DNA of 48,030 bases from Planctomycetota bacterium. GTDB taxonomy: Bacteria; Planctomycetota; E44-bin39. Location: the NCBI GenBank assembly GCA_004376375.1, contig SOJX01000135.1, forward strand, positions 1 to 48,030. The letters run 5' to 3'. Shown here in pieces: positions 34,303 to 42,476 of the stretch. Made by a program: the position numbers and the translations under genes. The notes under the pieces are model-generated. The model saw nothing but the letters and a program-made list of their open reading frames with translations. It was not told where the DNA came from and ran no database searches. Position 1 is the stretch's first letter, and each line of letters begins with the position of its first letter.

Positions 34303-35625
34303 ATGACTGAACCAAAAGGAACAGGAATCGGGAACGAAGCTTTAAGGGCCCCCGGAAGAACTGCGAGAGTCTTTGAATGGAGCATATTTCATTTTGCAAA
34401 GATTTGCGGAAAATCCACCGGAATGGTCAAATGGGCCGCAACAAAAGCTGTTGACCGGCTGATCAGCGCTCCTGCCGCAGTATTCAGGTTCCCAAAAAGA
34501 ATCATAACTCTCTTCACGGAAACAGGCGCCTCTTCCGCCGCCGGGACAAGGACGGCGGCCGGGCTGGCAAGCCTCGAAGAGGAAAAAACGGCATTTCTTT
34601 TAGAAGAAAAGAAAACAGGTGATGCAGAAATAGCCGGCGGAAACGCAGAGATAATAGTAATGCCCGAAGAAGATAATAAGGTTGCGGTCAAGGCCCCTAT
34701 TGAGAATGTCGAAGCTGCCGGGGCGCCTCTGAACTATGAAAAAGTATTAAAAAATGCAAAGTTCGAAACCAGAAAAGACAAGAAAATCTTCAAACGTCTT
34801 GCGAAAAACGTCGCGGGAAGCAACCTCAAGGCCAGAATGTCCGCCATAAAGAAGTTGGCGAGCATTCCGAACGAGGCAACGGTCAAACTTCTCGCACTTA
34901 CATTGGAAGATCCGAACGGGGCCGTCCGGGCGGCGTCTCTGAGTTCTCTCACCGAGGTCGCCGACAAGTCCGCGATGCCGATTTTCGAGCCGAGACTCAC
35001 GGATGACAACGTACAGGTGAGGCTTGCAGCGGTAAGAGGGCTCCAAAAGGTGGGCGGCATAGACGCCCTTCGACTGGTTACAACGGCCCTGAAAGACGAG
35101 CACCCGCTTGTCAGAAGGCGCGCCGCGACGTGCCTGGGTTGGAGCGGTTCCGAGACCGTCGTGCGGGAACTCGCGGACCTGTTCAATGATCCCGACAGCC
35201 AGGTGAGAAAAGCCGCCGCCAAGGCGCACGCCACCATAAAATCCAGGCAGTCGGTCGGTTCGCTTATCTCGGCACTTTCAGATGAGGATGCTGAGGTTCG
35301 CAAAGAAGCAAATCTTGCCCTTGAGAGGATAACGGCGAAATCCGCCGGATTTGAAGCAACGGGCAGCGAAGAGAAACGCGAAGAAGCAATATCAAAATGG
35401 AAAGAACTGGAGAAAAATGGAGATACCTCCGAGGGTGAAGCTGCTGTAGCAGATGAAGTTGAAAGCAAAGCGGTCGAGGAAGAAACCTCTGAGATAAAAA
35501 GGGCAAATGAAGAATCTGGTCAGGAAGAAACCTCCGAGGAAAAGGCAAATGAAAAATCTGGTCAGGAAGAAACTTCCGAGGAAAAGGCAAATGAAGAATC
35601 TGGTCAGGAAGAAAAGAAAGAGTAA
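34303..35625 (+). CDS. HEAT-repeat protein B of the magnetosome-like cluster
   Basis: 440 residues from ATG 34303 (GAGGAGG nine bases upstream). The N-terminal part contains amphipathic/hydrophobic stretches (FEWSIFHFAKICGKSTGMVK and AVDRLISAPAAVFRFPK) suited to membrane association. HEAT repeats span ~165-350 (LEDPNGAVRAASLSSLTEVA, LTDDNVQVRLAAVRGL, LKDEHPLVRRRAATCLGW, SDEDAEVRKEANLALERI). The C-terminal ~90 residues are acidic and end with three tandem 14-residue units (ANEESGQEETSEEK). Acidic tails are common on proteins that bind metal ions or mineral surfaces, but this is inference. Paralogue of the preceding gene. Confidence 0.75.
   Translation: MTEPKGTGIGNEALRAPGRTARVFEWSIFHFAKICGKSTGMVKWAATKAVDRLISAPAAVFRFPKRIITLFTETGASSAAGTRTAAGLASLEEEKTAFLLEEKKTGDAEIAGGNAEIIVMPEEDNKVAVKAPIENVEAAGAPLNYEKVLKNAKFETRKDKKIFKRLAKNVAGSNLKARMSAIKKLASIPNEATVKLLALTLEDPNGAVRAASLSSLTEVADKSAMPIFEPRLTDDNVQVRLAAVRGLQKVGGIDALRLVTTALKDEHPLVRRRAATCLGWSGSETVVRELADLFNDPDSQVRKAAAKAHATIKSRQSVGSLISALSDEDAEVRKEANLALERITAKSAGFEATGSEEKREEAISKWKELEKNGDTSEGEAAVADEVESKAVEEETSEIKRANEESGQEETSEEKANEKSGQEETSEEKANEESGQEEKKE
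35503..35616 (+). repeat. 42-bp in-frame tandem repeat (about 2.7 copies)
   Basis: Units begin at 35503, 35545 and 35587 with period 42 bp (14 codons). They differ by only two or three bases, indicating recent expansion of the acidic tail. Confidence 0.9.
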
Positions 35626-35641
35626 CCGGTAGTTTGGACGT

Positions 35642-37693
35642 TTGTCGCATCAGTCAGAATACACGGCATACGATGCCTGCAATGTTGTGGCAGAAAGTGA
35701 ACAACCCGTGGAAACTGAAAAAAAGAGCCTTCTTGACATGAAAGAAGGAAGAGAGGGGGTAGTGATCGAGATGCTGGCCGAGAGCGGCATGCGGGACCGC
35801 CTCGACAACATGGGCATCACCGTCGGAACAAAGCTCACAAAAGTAAACGATTCGTTCCTGCATGGGCCGGTTACCGTGAAATTCGGCAACTCGCAGACCG
35901 CGCTCGGCTACGGCATGGCTGAAAAAATAATACTCGAAGAGCCTGTTATTAAAAAAATACTCCTGATCGGCAATCCCAACGGCGGAAAAAGCATGCTCTT
36001 CAACCGCCTTACCGGCGCCAACGTCCTCGCCGCGAACTACCCCGGCTCCACCGTCGAATATGCAAAGGGCAACGTGACAATCGCAGACGAGGAGACGGAA
36101 GTAATCGACGTCCCCAGCACTTACTCGCTCAAGCCGACTTCCGCCGCCGAGGAGATCGCGGTCAGGATGCTTGCCGAGGGAAAACCCATCATCGTCAACG
36201 TCATCGACTCCACGAACCTCGAACGCTCATTAAACCTCACCCTGCAACTTTTGAAAACCCGCAGACCCATGCTCGTCGCCCTCAACCTCTGGGACGAGAC
36301 GAAGCACACCGGCGTCAACATCGACGTGGAAAAGCTCGAGAAAACCCTCGGCGTCCCGTGCGTACCCACAACCGCAATCTCCGGCGAAGGCATAAAAGAC
36401 CTTGTGGAATTAATCCCGCAGGCAAAAATCAGCAGCTACGACTTCGACGATGCCGAGCGCTGGCACGAGGTCGGAAACATCGTCGAAGCCGTGCAGACGA
36501 TTACTCACAAGCACCACACCTTCCTCGAGTGGCTCGGTGACCGGTCGGTCAGGCCGCTCACCGGCATACCAATCGCTATGGCGGTGCTTGCCGGAATGTT
36601 CTGGGCCATCTGGCAGATCGGCGAGGGTCTCAGCAGCTACCTGTTCGAACCCCTTTTTAAAATTCTCTGGCTTCCATTGATGCTCAAACTCTCCGCCGCC
36701 CTTGGAGGGACGGGATTCCTGCACGACCTTCTCGTCGGAAGTTTCAACCCGGCCAATATCGGCACCGAAAAATTCTTCAGCGAACTCTTCGGCGAATCCT
36801 TCGGCCTGCTCACGACGGGGCTCTTTGTGCCGATAGGCGCGATCCTTCCCTACGTCTTCGCTTTCTATTTAATAATGTCTTTTCTCGAGGACTGCGGCTA
36901 CCTCCCCAGGCTGGCGGTGCTCACTGACACGCTGATGCACCGGCTCGGGCTTCACGGTATGAGCATCATACCCATGCTGATCGGCATGGGATGCAACGTA
37001 CCCGGGGTGCTCGCCGCGAGGATAATGGAATCGCACCGTCAGCGCTTTATCACCGTGCTCCTGATGGTTATCAGCATCCCCTGTATGGCCCAGACCGCGA
37101 GAATTGTCATCCTGGCAAAGGGACACCCGTGGTTTACACTGCCGATGATATTTGGAACCCTTTTCCTCGTCTGGCTCTCCGTCGGGCTCGTAGCCAGGTA
37201 CGTCGTCCGCGGCAAGAGCCCGGAAATTCTGATGAACATCCCGCCATACAGGATTCCCTACATGCGGGGTCTTCTGAAAAAGCTCCTGATGCGCATGGTG
37301 TGGTTCCTACGCGAGGCCGTGCCGTTCGTGCTCCTCGGGGTGTTCATCGCCAATCTGCTTTACACAAGCGGCATAATCGAATTCATGGGCGGCTTGCTCA
37401 AACCCGTGGTCTCCGGCCTGCTGGGACTGCCGCCCGACGCCGTCGGGGGCCTGATTATCGGCTTCCTTAGAAGGGATATTGCCGTCGGCATGCTGCTGCC
37501 GCTCAATTTGTCTTTCCGGCAGGTCGTGGTCGCAAGCGTAATGTTGACCATATACTTCCCTTGCGTGGCAACGTTCGCGGTAATGTTCAAGGAGTTCGGG
37601 CTGAAAGGAACGCTGAAGGCGCTGGGATTAATCGTCCTGATATCGCTCATGGTCGGCGGGCTGCTCAACCTTGTGCTCAGTCTCGCCCTTTAA
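35642..37693 (+). CDS. feoB: FeoAB ferrous-iron transporter fusion
   Basis: 683 residues: a FeoA (SH3-like) domain at ~30-100, a G domain at ~104-265 and a polytopic membrane region with Gate motifs (FLEDCGYLPRLAVLTDTLMH, GMGCNVPGVLAARIMESHRQ, SIPCMAQT). Imports Fe(II). The G motifs are unusual: G1 GNPNGGKSM, G2 NYPGSTVE, G3 DVPST (the normally invariant glycine of DxPG is serine), G4 NLWDE. The start is uncertain: TTG 35642, GTG 35690 or ATG 35738 in frame, none with a clear ribosome-binding site; 35738 would cut into the FeoA fold. In this setting it is the candidate iron supplier for magnetite formation, as FeoB homologues are in known magnetosome clusters. Confidence 0.88.
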   Translation: MSHQSEYTAYDACNVVAESEQPVETEKKSLLDMKEGREGVVIEMLAESGMRDRLDNMGITVGTKLTKVNDSFLHGPVTVKFGNSQTALGYGMAEKIILEEPVIKKILLIGNPNGGKSMLFNRLTGANVLAANYPGSTVEYAKGNVTIADEETEVIDVPSTYSLKPTSAAEEIAVRMLAEGKPIIVNVIDSTNLERSLNLTLQLLKTRRPMLVALNLWDETKHTGVNIDVEKLEKTLGVPCVPTTAISGEGIKDLVELIPQAKISSYDFDDAERWHEVGNIVEAVQTITHKHHTFLEWLGDRSVRPLTGIPIAMAVLAGMFWAIWQIGEGLSSYLFEPLFKILWLPLMLKLSAALGGTGFLHDLLVGSFNPANIGTEKFFSELFGESFGLLTTGLFVPIGAILPYVFAFYLIMSFLEDCGYLPRLAVLTDTLMHRLGLHGMSIIPMLIGMGCNVPGVLAARIMESHRQRFITVLLMVISIPCMAQTARIVILAKGHPWFTLPMIFGTLFLVWLSVGLVARYVVRGKSPEILMNIPPYRIPYMRGLLKKLLMRMVWFLREAVPFVLLGVFIANLLYTSGIIEFMGGLLKPVVSGLLGLPPDAVGGLIIGFLRRDIAVGMLLPLNLSFRQVVVASVMLTIYFPCVATFAVMFKEFGLKGTLKALGLIVLISLMVGGLLNLVLSLAL

Positions 37694-37700
37694 GAGTAAT

Positions 37701-37779
37701 GTGTCAAGCGTCATGCGTCATGCGTCAAAGAAAATGAAATACATGACGCTTGACTCCTGATGCTCGACGTTCGACGCAT
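37701..37779. repeat. Inverted heptamer hairpin before coiled-coil gene 1
   Basis: Left arm GTCAAGC, GTCATGC, GTCATGC, GTCAAAG (37703-37730); right arm ATGACGC, TTGACTC, CTGATGC, TCGACGT, TCGACGC (37743-37777), then ATAAGGAG, so the Shine-Dalgarno of the next gene adjoins the element. Confidence 0.85.
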
Positions 37780-37790
37780 AAGGAGTTGAA

Positions 37791-39137
37791 ATGGAAGAAA
37801 ACGGTAATCCGGAAATCGGCGGCGCGATGGAAGTAAAAGAGAAAGAATCGGCGGCCGGCGACGCCGGACCCGGGCATAACAAGGACTCAACTGCCTCAAA
37901 CGGAAATGAAGCGGAAAAGCCCGCCGGGGAGCCGCGAAATGAAAATAGGAATTCGGCCGATGACGCGGCTGTGGAGAAGAAAGTCAGAAAACTTTCGAGA
38001 ATAATGAGCGCCAAGGAGGGACTCTCTCTCGAAGATTCAAAGAAAAGCGTGCTGGAGATAATAGGGGATTTCTCCTCACGCCTTGATGCAGTATACAGGA
38101 TGAAGGAGGCGCTGGAAAACGACTTCCAGAAGTCGGAGGAGACAAGGCGGCAACTTGACATGGAAAACCAGGAGTTGAAGGCGAAAAACGTGATACTCGA
38201 GAACAAGGTTCGCCAGGCCGGCATGCTGGAAGAGGAACTGGCTTTCCTGGAAGAAGAAAGAGATGAGAAAGCGGAAAAGGCGCGTGAACTGGAGAAAAAA
38301 CTCGTCAAATTGAGAAGCGAACACGAATCTCTCGAAAGCGAGAGCGATTCGCTCAAAAGTATGTCCGTAGAATCCAATCGCCGCCTGGCGAAACTCGAAG
38401 CCTCTCATACCTCCGCCGTCCTGGAGAAAGAAACCCTCGAAAAGCGGTTTGCCGAATCGGATTCAGAAACCAGGAGGGTGAAGGAGGAAAATAACAACCT
38501 CAAGGAGGAACTGGTTTCATGCGAGAAAAGTTTTGCGGGAAAGGCTGAGAAATACGAGAACGATATCGATGTGCTGCGGCGGATAAACGCGGAAAAGAAA
38601 AGAGAAATAGAAAACCGGGCCGCCGAAGAAGAATCGCTGCGAAAGAAGATGCGGGAACTTAACGTTGTAAAAGAGGATCTTGAGAACGAGGTCGCGAAAT
38701 CCAGGGACGCGTTCGAGTCGCTGAAGGCGAACCTTGATTCGACATTGTCAAAGCTGGCGGCCGCGAACACGAACATCAGCGGGAAGGAATCCGGAATTGA
38801 GCGCAGGAATCGCAAGATTGACGCGCTTAAAAACGAACTCAAGAGGGTAACCGCTGACAGGAGCAAGCAGTCGAAGCGCGCAGCAAAACTGGCGGACGAG
38901 GTAAACTCGGCCAAGGAAGAGATAAAACTCCTGGAGTTGAAACTCGTGGAAGTGTCCGGTGAAGTGGAAGCGCTGGAATCCGAAGAGGAAGAATACAGGA
39001 ACATCATAGATAAGCTGCGCCAGGAAAAATCCACGCTCGAGGGGGACCTTGAAAGCACGAAGAAAGTCCTGGACGAGATACACGTCGCCGTAATCGAAAC
39101 GAATGCAAAGGCAAAGAAGAAACATACCACCGAATAA
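37791..39137 (+). CDS. Long coiled-coil protein 1
   Basis: 448 residues. A polar, low-complexity N-terminus (~1-62) is followed by an almost continuous coiled coil (~63-440) rich in Glu, Lys, Leu and Arg, with heptad-like runs such as LEEERDEKAEKARELEKKL and ALKNELKRVTADRSKQSKRA. No membrane span and no enzyme motif. Deep-branching magnetotactic bacteria carry coiled-coil Mad proteins (Mad20, Mad23, Mad25, Mad26) thought to organise magnetosome chains; this may be a functional counterpart, but I cannot assign it to one. AAGGAG precedes ATG 37791. Confidence 0.7.
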   Translation: MEENGNPEIGGAMEVKEKESAAGDAGPGHNKDSTASNGNEAEKPAGEPRNENRNSADDAAVEKKVRKLSRIMSAKEGLSLEDSKKSVLEIIGDFSSRLDAVYRMKEALENDFQKSEETRRQLDMENQELKAKNVILENKVRQAGMLEEELAFLEEERDEKAEKARELEKKLVKLRSEHESLESESDSLKSMSVESNRRLAKLEASHTSAVLEKETLEKRFAESDSETRRVKEENNNLKEELVSCEKSFAGKAEKYENDIDVLRRINAEKKREIENRAAEEESLRKKMRELNVVKEDLENEVAKSRDAFESLKANLDSTLSKLAAANTNISGKESGIERRNRKIDALKNELKRVTADRSKQSKRAAKLADEVNSAKEEIKLLELKLVEVSGEVEALESEEEEYRNIIDKLRQEKSTLEGDLESTKKVLDEIHVAVIETNAKAKKKHTTE

Positions 39138-39222
39138 GCGCCATGCGTCTTGCGTCAGCCGTCATTCAAATACGTTTATTCCTTATGGCGTTTGACGTTG
39201 GACGTTTGGCGCTCGACGCATA
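39138..39222. repeat. Inverted heptamer hairpin before the 100-residue gene
   Basis: Left arm GCGCCAT, GCGTCTT, GCGTCAG, CCGTCAT (39139-39166); right arm TTTGACG, TTGGACG, TTTGGCG, CTCGACG (39191-39218), then CATAAAAGGGCGG. Same design as the elements at 37.7 and 46.3 kb. Confidence 0.85.
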
Positions 39223-39234
39223 AAAGGGCGGAAC

Positions 39235-39537
39235 ATGGAAAAAAGCGACGGCAAGCAAGACGGCCTTTCGGTGGAGCCAAAGGTTTCACGGCGGTCGTTT
39301 CTCGCGGTGAAACAGAAAGACCCCGATGCTGAAATGGGAATTTCTCCTCAAGCATGGGAGTTTGACGCGCTTTTAAGGAAACTGAAGTCATTTGAAGCGG
39401 GCTTAGCCAGATTAGAGGTGGAACTCCAGAGAATCTCCGAAAAGCTGGAGAAGCTCGCGTCGAAAAAAATAAAATTTCGATGTCAGGATAAAAAAGACGG
39501 AAAGGTTGGCGAAAAAGCTGGTGGGAAAATAGCGTAG
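39235..39537 (+). CDS. Small charged protein with short coiled coil
   Basis: 100 residues, not recognised. N-terminal half polar; ~45-78 forms an amphipathic helix (FDALLRKLKSFEAGLARLEV ... LQRISEKLEKLASKK), then a lysine-rich tail. It lies between two long coiled-coil proteins and could pair with them. Start supported by AGGGCGGAAC before ATG 39235. Confidence 0.55.
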   Translation: MEKSDGKQDGLSVEPKVSRRSFLAVKQKDPDAEMGISPQAWEFDALLRKLKSFEAGLARLEVELQRISEKLEKLASKKIKFRCQDKKDGKVGEKAGGKIA

Positions 39538-39690
39538 CCTTAAAAGGGAAACCGGAAAAAAAGAAGAGGGAAAGGAAGATAGCAGGAACTGAATAACTGA
39601 AGCACTGAGCATAGAGCACTTCTTTGCCGTATTGCTCCCTCGTCGTGCCTCTTATATCCCCTTTTCCCATTTCCACCTTTTCCTCTTGCA
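39538..39690. other. Intergenic purine/pyrimidine inverted tracts
   Basis: Purine-rich degenerate units (GGAAAAA, GAGGGAA, AGGAAG) at 39541-39582 are mirrored by pyrimidine-rich ones (CCTTTTC, CCATTTC, CACCTTTTCCTC) at 39659-39687. It is a more divergent version of the other inverted heptamer elements. No gene. Confidence 0.5.
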
Positions 39691-39699
39691 GGAGTATCA

Positions 39700-42045
39700 A
39701 TGGCTCTCGGGAAGAACTTCAGAAAAAACCTGCTGAAAGAGAAAACAACGATCCTCGATGGGATCGGGCGGATCAGCAGCGTCTTGTCGAGCACGGAGGA
39801 GATCAACCAGCAGGTTGCGGCTCTGGAGCGTGAAAACCGGAAACTCGCTGAGAAGGTCGAGATATTAGAGGAAAAACTGAAAGCGTCGGAAAAGCACAGG
39901 CAGCATGCCTCCGAGGCAAAGAACGAGAAAAAGGCGTTCGAGAAGGAAAAGAAGAGCCTCAAGCTGCATCTTGAAAGCGAGAAGCGCTCCCGGAAATATA
40001 TCGAAGAAAATTACATGAAGTTGCTAAGCGAAAGCGAGCAAGCGGCGGCAAAACTCGAAAAAGAAGAAAAGAAAACAAGGAAGCAGTTGCGTGCGATAAA
40101 GGATTTAAAGAGGGAAAAGAAGGCGCTCCTTTCCGAAAGGGATTTTCTGGAAGGGGAGCGCGCCGAACTTGAACGGGTAAAAAAAGAACTGGAGGATAGC
40201 GTCGCGGCCACCGAGGTCGAATACGAGAATGCCCGCAAACGCGTAACGTCCCTCGATACGGAACTCGTCGAGATGAGGTCCGAAAAGGAGATAGCCGAGA
40301 AGAACCTTGCTGCATCCGAACACTCCAAGAAGAAACTTTCGAAGACGCTGTCGGACAAAAACGAGAAAATCGCCGAGATGGAAACGAAGGTTTCGCAGGC
40401 CGGCAGGGAAAAAGAAAAACTCGCTTCTCTCAATGCCGAAATGGAAAAGGAAAAGGAGAAAGCCTCCACCCTTCGCATCGAGGTTCGGGAGTTGGAAAAG
40501 AAATATCACGAAAGGATAAAAGAAATCGGCGCGCTTCGCAAGGATGTGCAATTGAAAAAGTCGCTGCTCGACCGGGCAGAAGTTAATATTTCGGAAAGAG
40601 AAGAGCAGCTCAAAGTTGTGTCCGAAAAACTTGATATTGTGGAATTAGAAAACGAGGCCCTGACGAAAAACGTGTCCGCGCTCGAAGAGGAGATTTCGGA
40701 AATGGAGGAGGCGACGCAGGAAGCCACGATGGTCCTGGATCGTTTCGCCGTCCTGAAAGATGAACTGAAACTGAAATCCGGTGAAGTTGACGCGCTCCAG
40801 CAGGAAAAGGAGGGACTGGAGAAGAAACTCCAGAGGAGCGCCTCGGATATGGAGCAGCTTTCCACCCGCATCGCGGCGAAGGAAAAGGAAATAGGCGAGG
40901 ACGAGAAGAAAACGGATCAGTTGAAGGAGCGCCTGGAGCAGGTTGAATCGGCGAAGGAAAAAGCAGAAAAAGCACTGGAGAAAACCGATGGCTTCCTGGC
41001 CCGGGCCCTGGAGAAGATGGAAAGCGTTGAAGGCGAACTGAAAGTACGGAAGGAGAAAGCTGACAAATATGCCGAGGAGACCACCAATCTGAAGAAGCGC
41101 ATAGAGGAGTTGTCGGAGGAGCTCTCCGAGAAAGAAAACGAGATCACGGCGACTCTGGAAAAATCCCAATATAAGCAGGAACATTTCAGAAAGGAAATCC
41201 AGGATGTAATGTCGGAACTGGACAACGCCTCGGAGAAAACCGAGATGCTCCAGAGAGAGGTTTTTGAAAAGGCTGGCCGGGTCGGAGAACTGGAGGAAGC
41301 GAACGAACAGTCACAAAAGATGTTGGAAGAGATTGTGGCTGAAAGAAACAAAGCGTTGAAGCAACTTGCTGAGGAAACCGAGGAAAAGGCTCGCGAGATT
41401 AACAGGACAACCATCCTGATGGACCAGGCCCGGAGGCGGCTTGAAAAGCAGACCATGGTGCCCAACGCCGCTACAGTTCAGACTTCTGAGCCCGGGGAGA
41501 GTTTCGCCGTAACAGAGCAGATGTCGGGCGACCGCCCTGCAAGCGACTTCGTAACGGAGGAGAATTCGAGTGGTGCAAAGCTTCAAAATCAAAAGCCGGA
41601 CTTTGAAAAGATTCTTTTGAATAATCCCCAAATAGATCCCGAAATAGATGTAGCGCTCTCACGTTACCTCGCATCCAAGCACCCCGACGCGAAAATGCTC
41701 GGCAAGGGTGATGATGGCGATACGCTTTCCGGCTCGCTTGATGTGCTCGACTTGCCGAACCTGATCCAGGCAATAAACCTCCGCCAAAAAACGGGGATAA
41801 TCGAGCTTCCGGAGATTGATGCTAAAATCGAGATATCAGATGGCCAGATCATAGCCGTCTTCAATCCGGAATGCCCCAGTGGAGGCTACAGTGGGGAAGA
41901 GGCATTCTTCCTCCTCGTCGAAAAGAAACCCAGAGTTTTCCGCTTCCTCGTAAAACCGCTCTCCGGCACCAGAAACGTCAGTTTCAATACCACCCAACTA
42001 CTCTTCGAATGCATGAGAAGACTTGACGAAAAGGGAAATACATAA
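39700..42045 (+). CDS. Long coiled-coil protein 2 with C-terminal DUF4388/PATAN-like domain
   Basis: 781 residues. Nearly uninterrupted coiled coil ~10-600 (runs such as EKKTDQLKERLEQVESAKEK). The C-terminal domain (~665-781) has LSGSLDVLDLPNLIQAINLR, KTGIIELPEID, IEISDGQIIAVFNPE, GEEAFFLLVEKKPRVFRFLV and TTQLLFECMRRLDEK. This follows the DUF4388 (PatA N-terminal) pattern, usually linked to two-component or motility signalling. A rod with a signalling-type head suggests a positioning or docking role. GCAGGAG precedes ATG 39700. The following gene starts 2 bp after its stop. Confidence 0.75.
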   Translation: MALGKNFRKNLLKEKTTILDGIGRISSVLSSTEEINQQVAALERENRKLAEKVEILEEKLKASEKHRQHASEAKNEKKAFEKEKKSLKLHLESEKRSRKYIEENYMKLLSESEQAAAKLEKEEKKTRKQLRAIKDLKREKKALLSERDFLEGERAELERVKKELEDSVAATEVEYENARKRVTSLDTELVEMRSEKEIAEKNLAASEHSKKKLSKTLSDKNEKIAEMETKVSQAGREKEKLASLNAEMEKEKEKASTLRIEVRELEKKYHERIKEIGALRKDVQLKKSLLDRAEVNISEREEQLKVVSEKLDIVELENEALTKNVSALEEEISEMEEATQEATMVLDRFAVLKDELKLKSGEVDALQQEKEGLEKKLQRSASDMEQLSTRIAAKEKEIGEDEKKTDQLKERLEQVESAKEKAEKALEKTDGFLARALEKMESVEGELKVRKEKADKYAEETTNLKKRIEELSEELSEKENEITATLEKSQYKQEHFRKEIQDVMSELDNASEKTEMLQREVFEKAGRVGELEEANEQSQKMLEEIVAERNKALKQLAEETEEKAREINRTTILMDQARRRLEKQTMVPNAATVQTSEPGESFAVTEQMSGDRPASDFVTEENSSGAKLQNQKPDFEKILLNNPQIDPEIDVALSRYLASKHPDAKMLGKGDDGDTLSGSLDVLDLPNLIQAINLRQKTGIIELPEIDAKIEISDGQIIAVFNPECPSGGYSGEEAFFLLVEKKPRVFRFLVKPLSGTRNVSFNTTQLLFECMRRLDEKGNT

Positions 42046-42047
42046 TT

Positions 42048-42317
42048 ATGTTGCTAATCCAAGAATGTAACGAAAATTTTCGAGTAAGATGTGTTTGTGG
42101 CAAGAATCGATTCCTGGTATTGTGTGACTTTGGACCCAATACTAACCGAAGCCCACAGTTGCTAGGGAGTTACGTGGAGTTCACGAAGGGAGAGCGCGGA
42201 ATATTCACCCGGGCAAACCCGGACAACATCAAGAATCCGGTTGCTCTGGTCCTGTCCGGAGCAGATGGAAAGTTCTTAAGAAAAATTGAGGAAGCGGACA
42301 CCGCCGACAAAGCCTAG
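42048..42317 (+). CDS. Small hypothetical protein after coiled-coil protein 2
   Basis: 89 residues, not recognised. Three N-terminal cysteines (CNENFRVRCVCGKN) could be a partial metal site; the remainder looks like a small beta-rich domain (LLGSYVEFTKGERGIFTRAN). Its position two bases after the coiled-coil gene suggests translational coupling and a shared function. Confidence 0.5.
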   Translation: MLLIQECNENFRVRCVCGKNRFLVLCDFGPNTNRSPQLLGSYVEFTKGERGIFTRANPDNIKNPVALVLSGADGKFLRKIEEADTADKA

Positions 42318-42356
42318 AGAAGAAAAATCAAGGGCGCAATATGGGGAATGTAGAAT

Positions 42357-42440
42357 GTTGGCGGCGCCGCGTGGCCGGTGTGGTCTGCGGCGCGTTGAAT
42401 AGAATTATTTATACAACGCCGCGCAAGCGCGGCCGCTAAC
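42357..42440. repeat. GC-rich intergenic hairpin
   Basis: GCGGCGCGTTG (42387-42397) and CAACGCCGCGC (42413-42424) pair imperfectly around an AT-rich loop, with further GGCGGC...GCCGC complementarity outside. No gene in the 159-bp gap. Confidence 0.55.
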
Positions 42441-42476
42441 GTCTGATACCCAACACCTTTTTCGCAGGCGCTGGTA

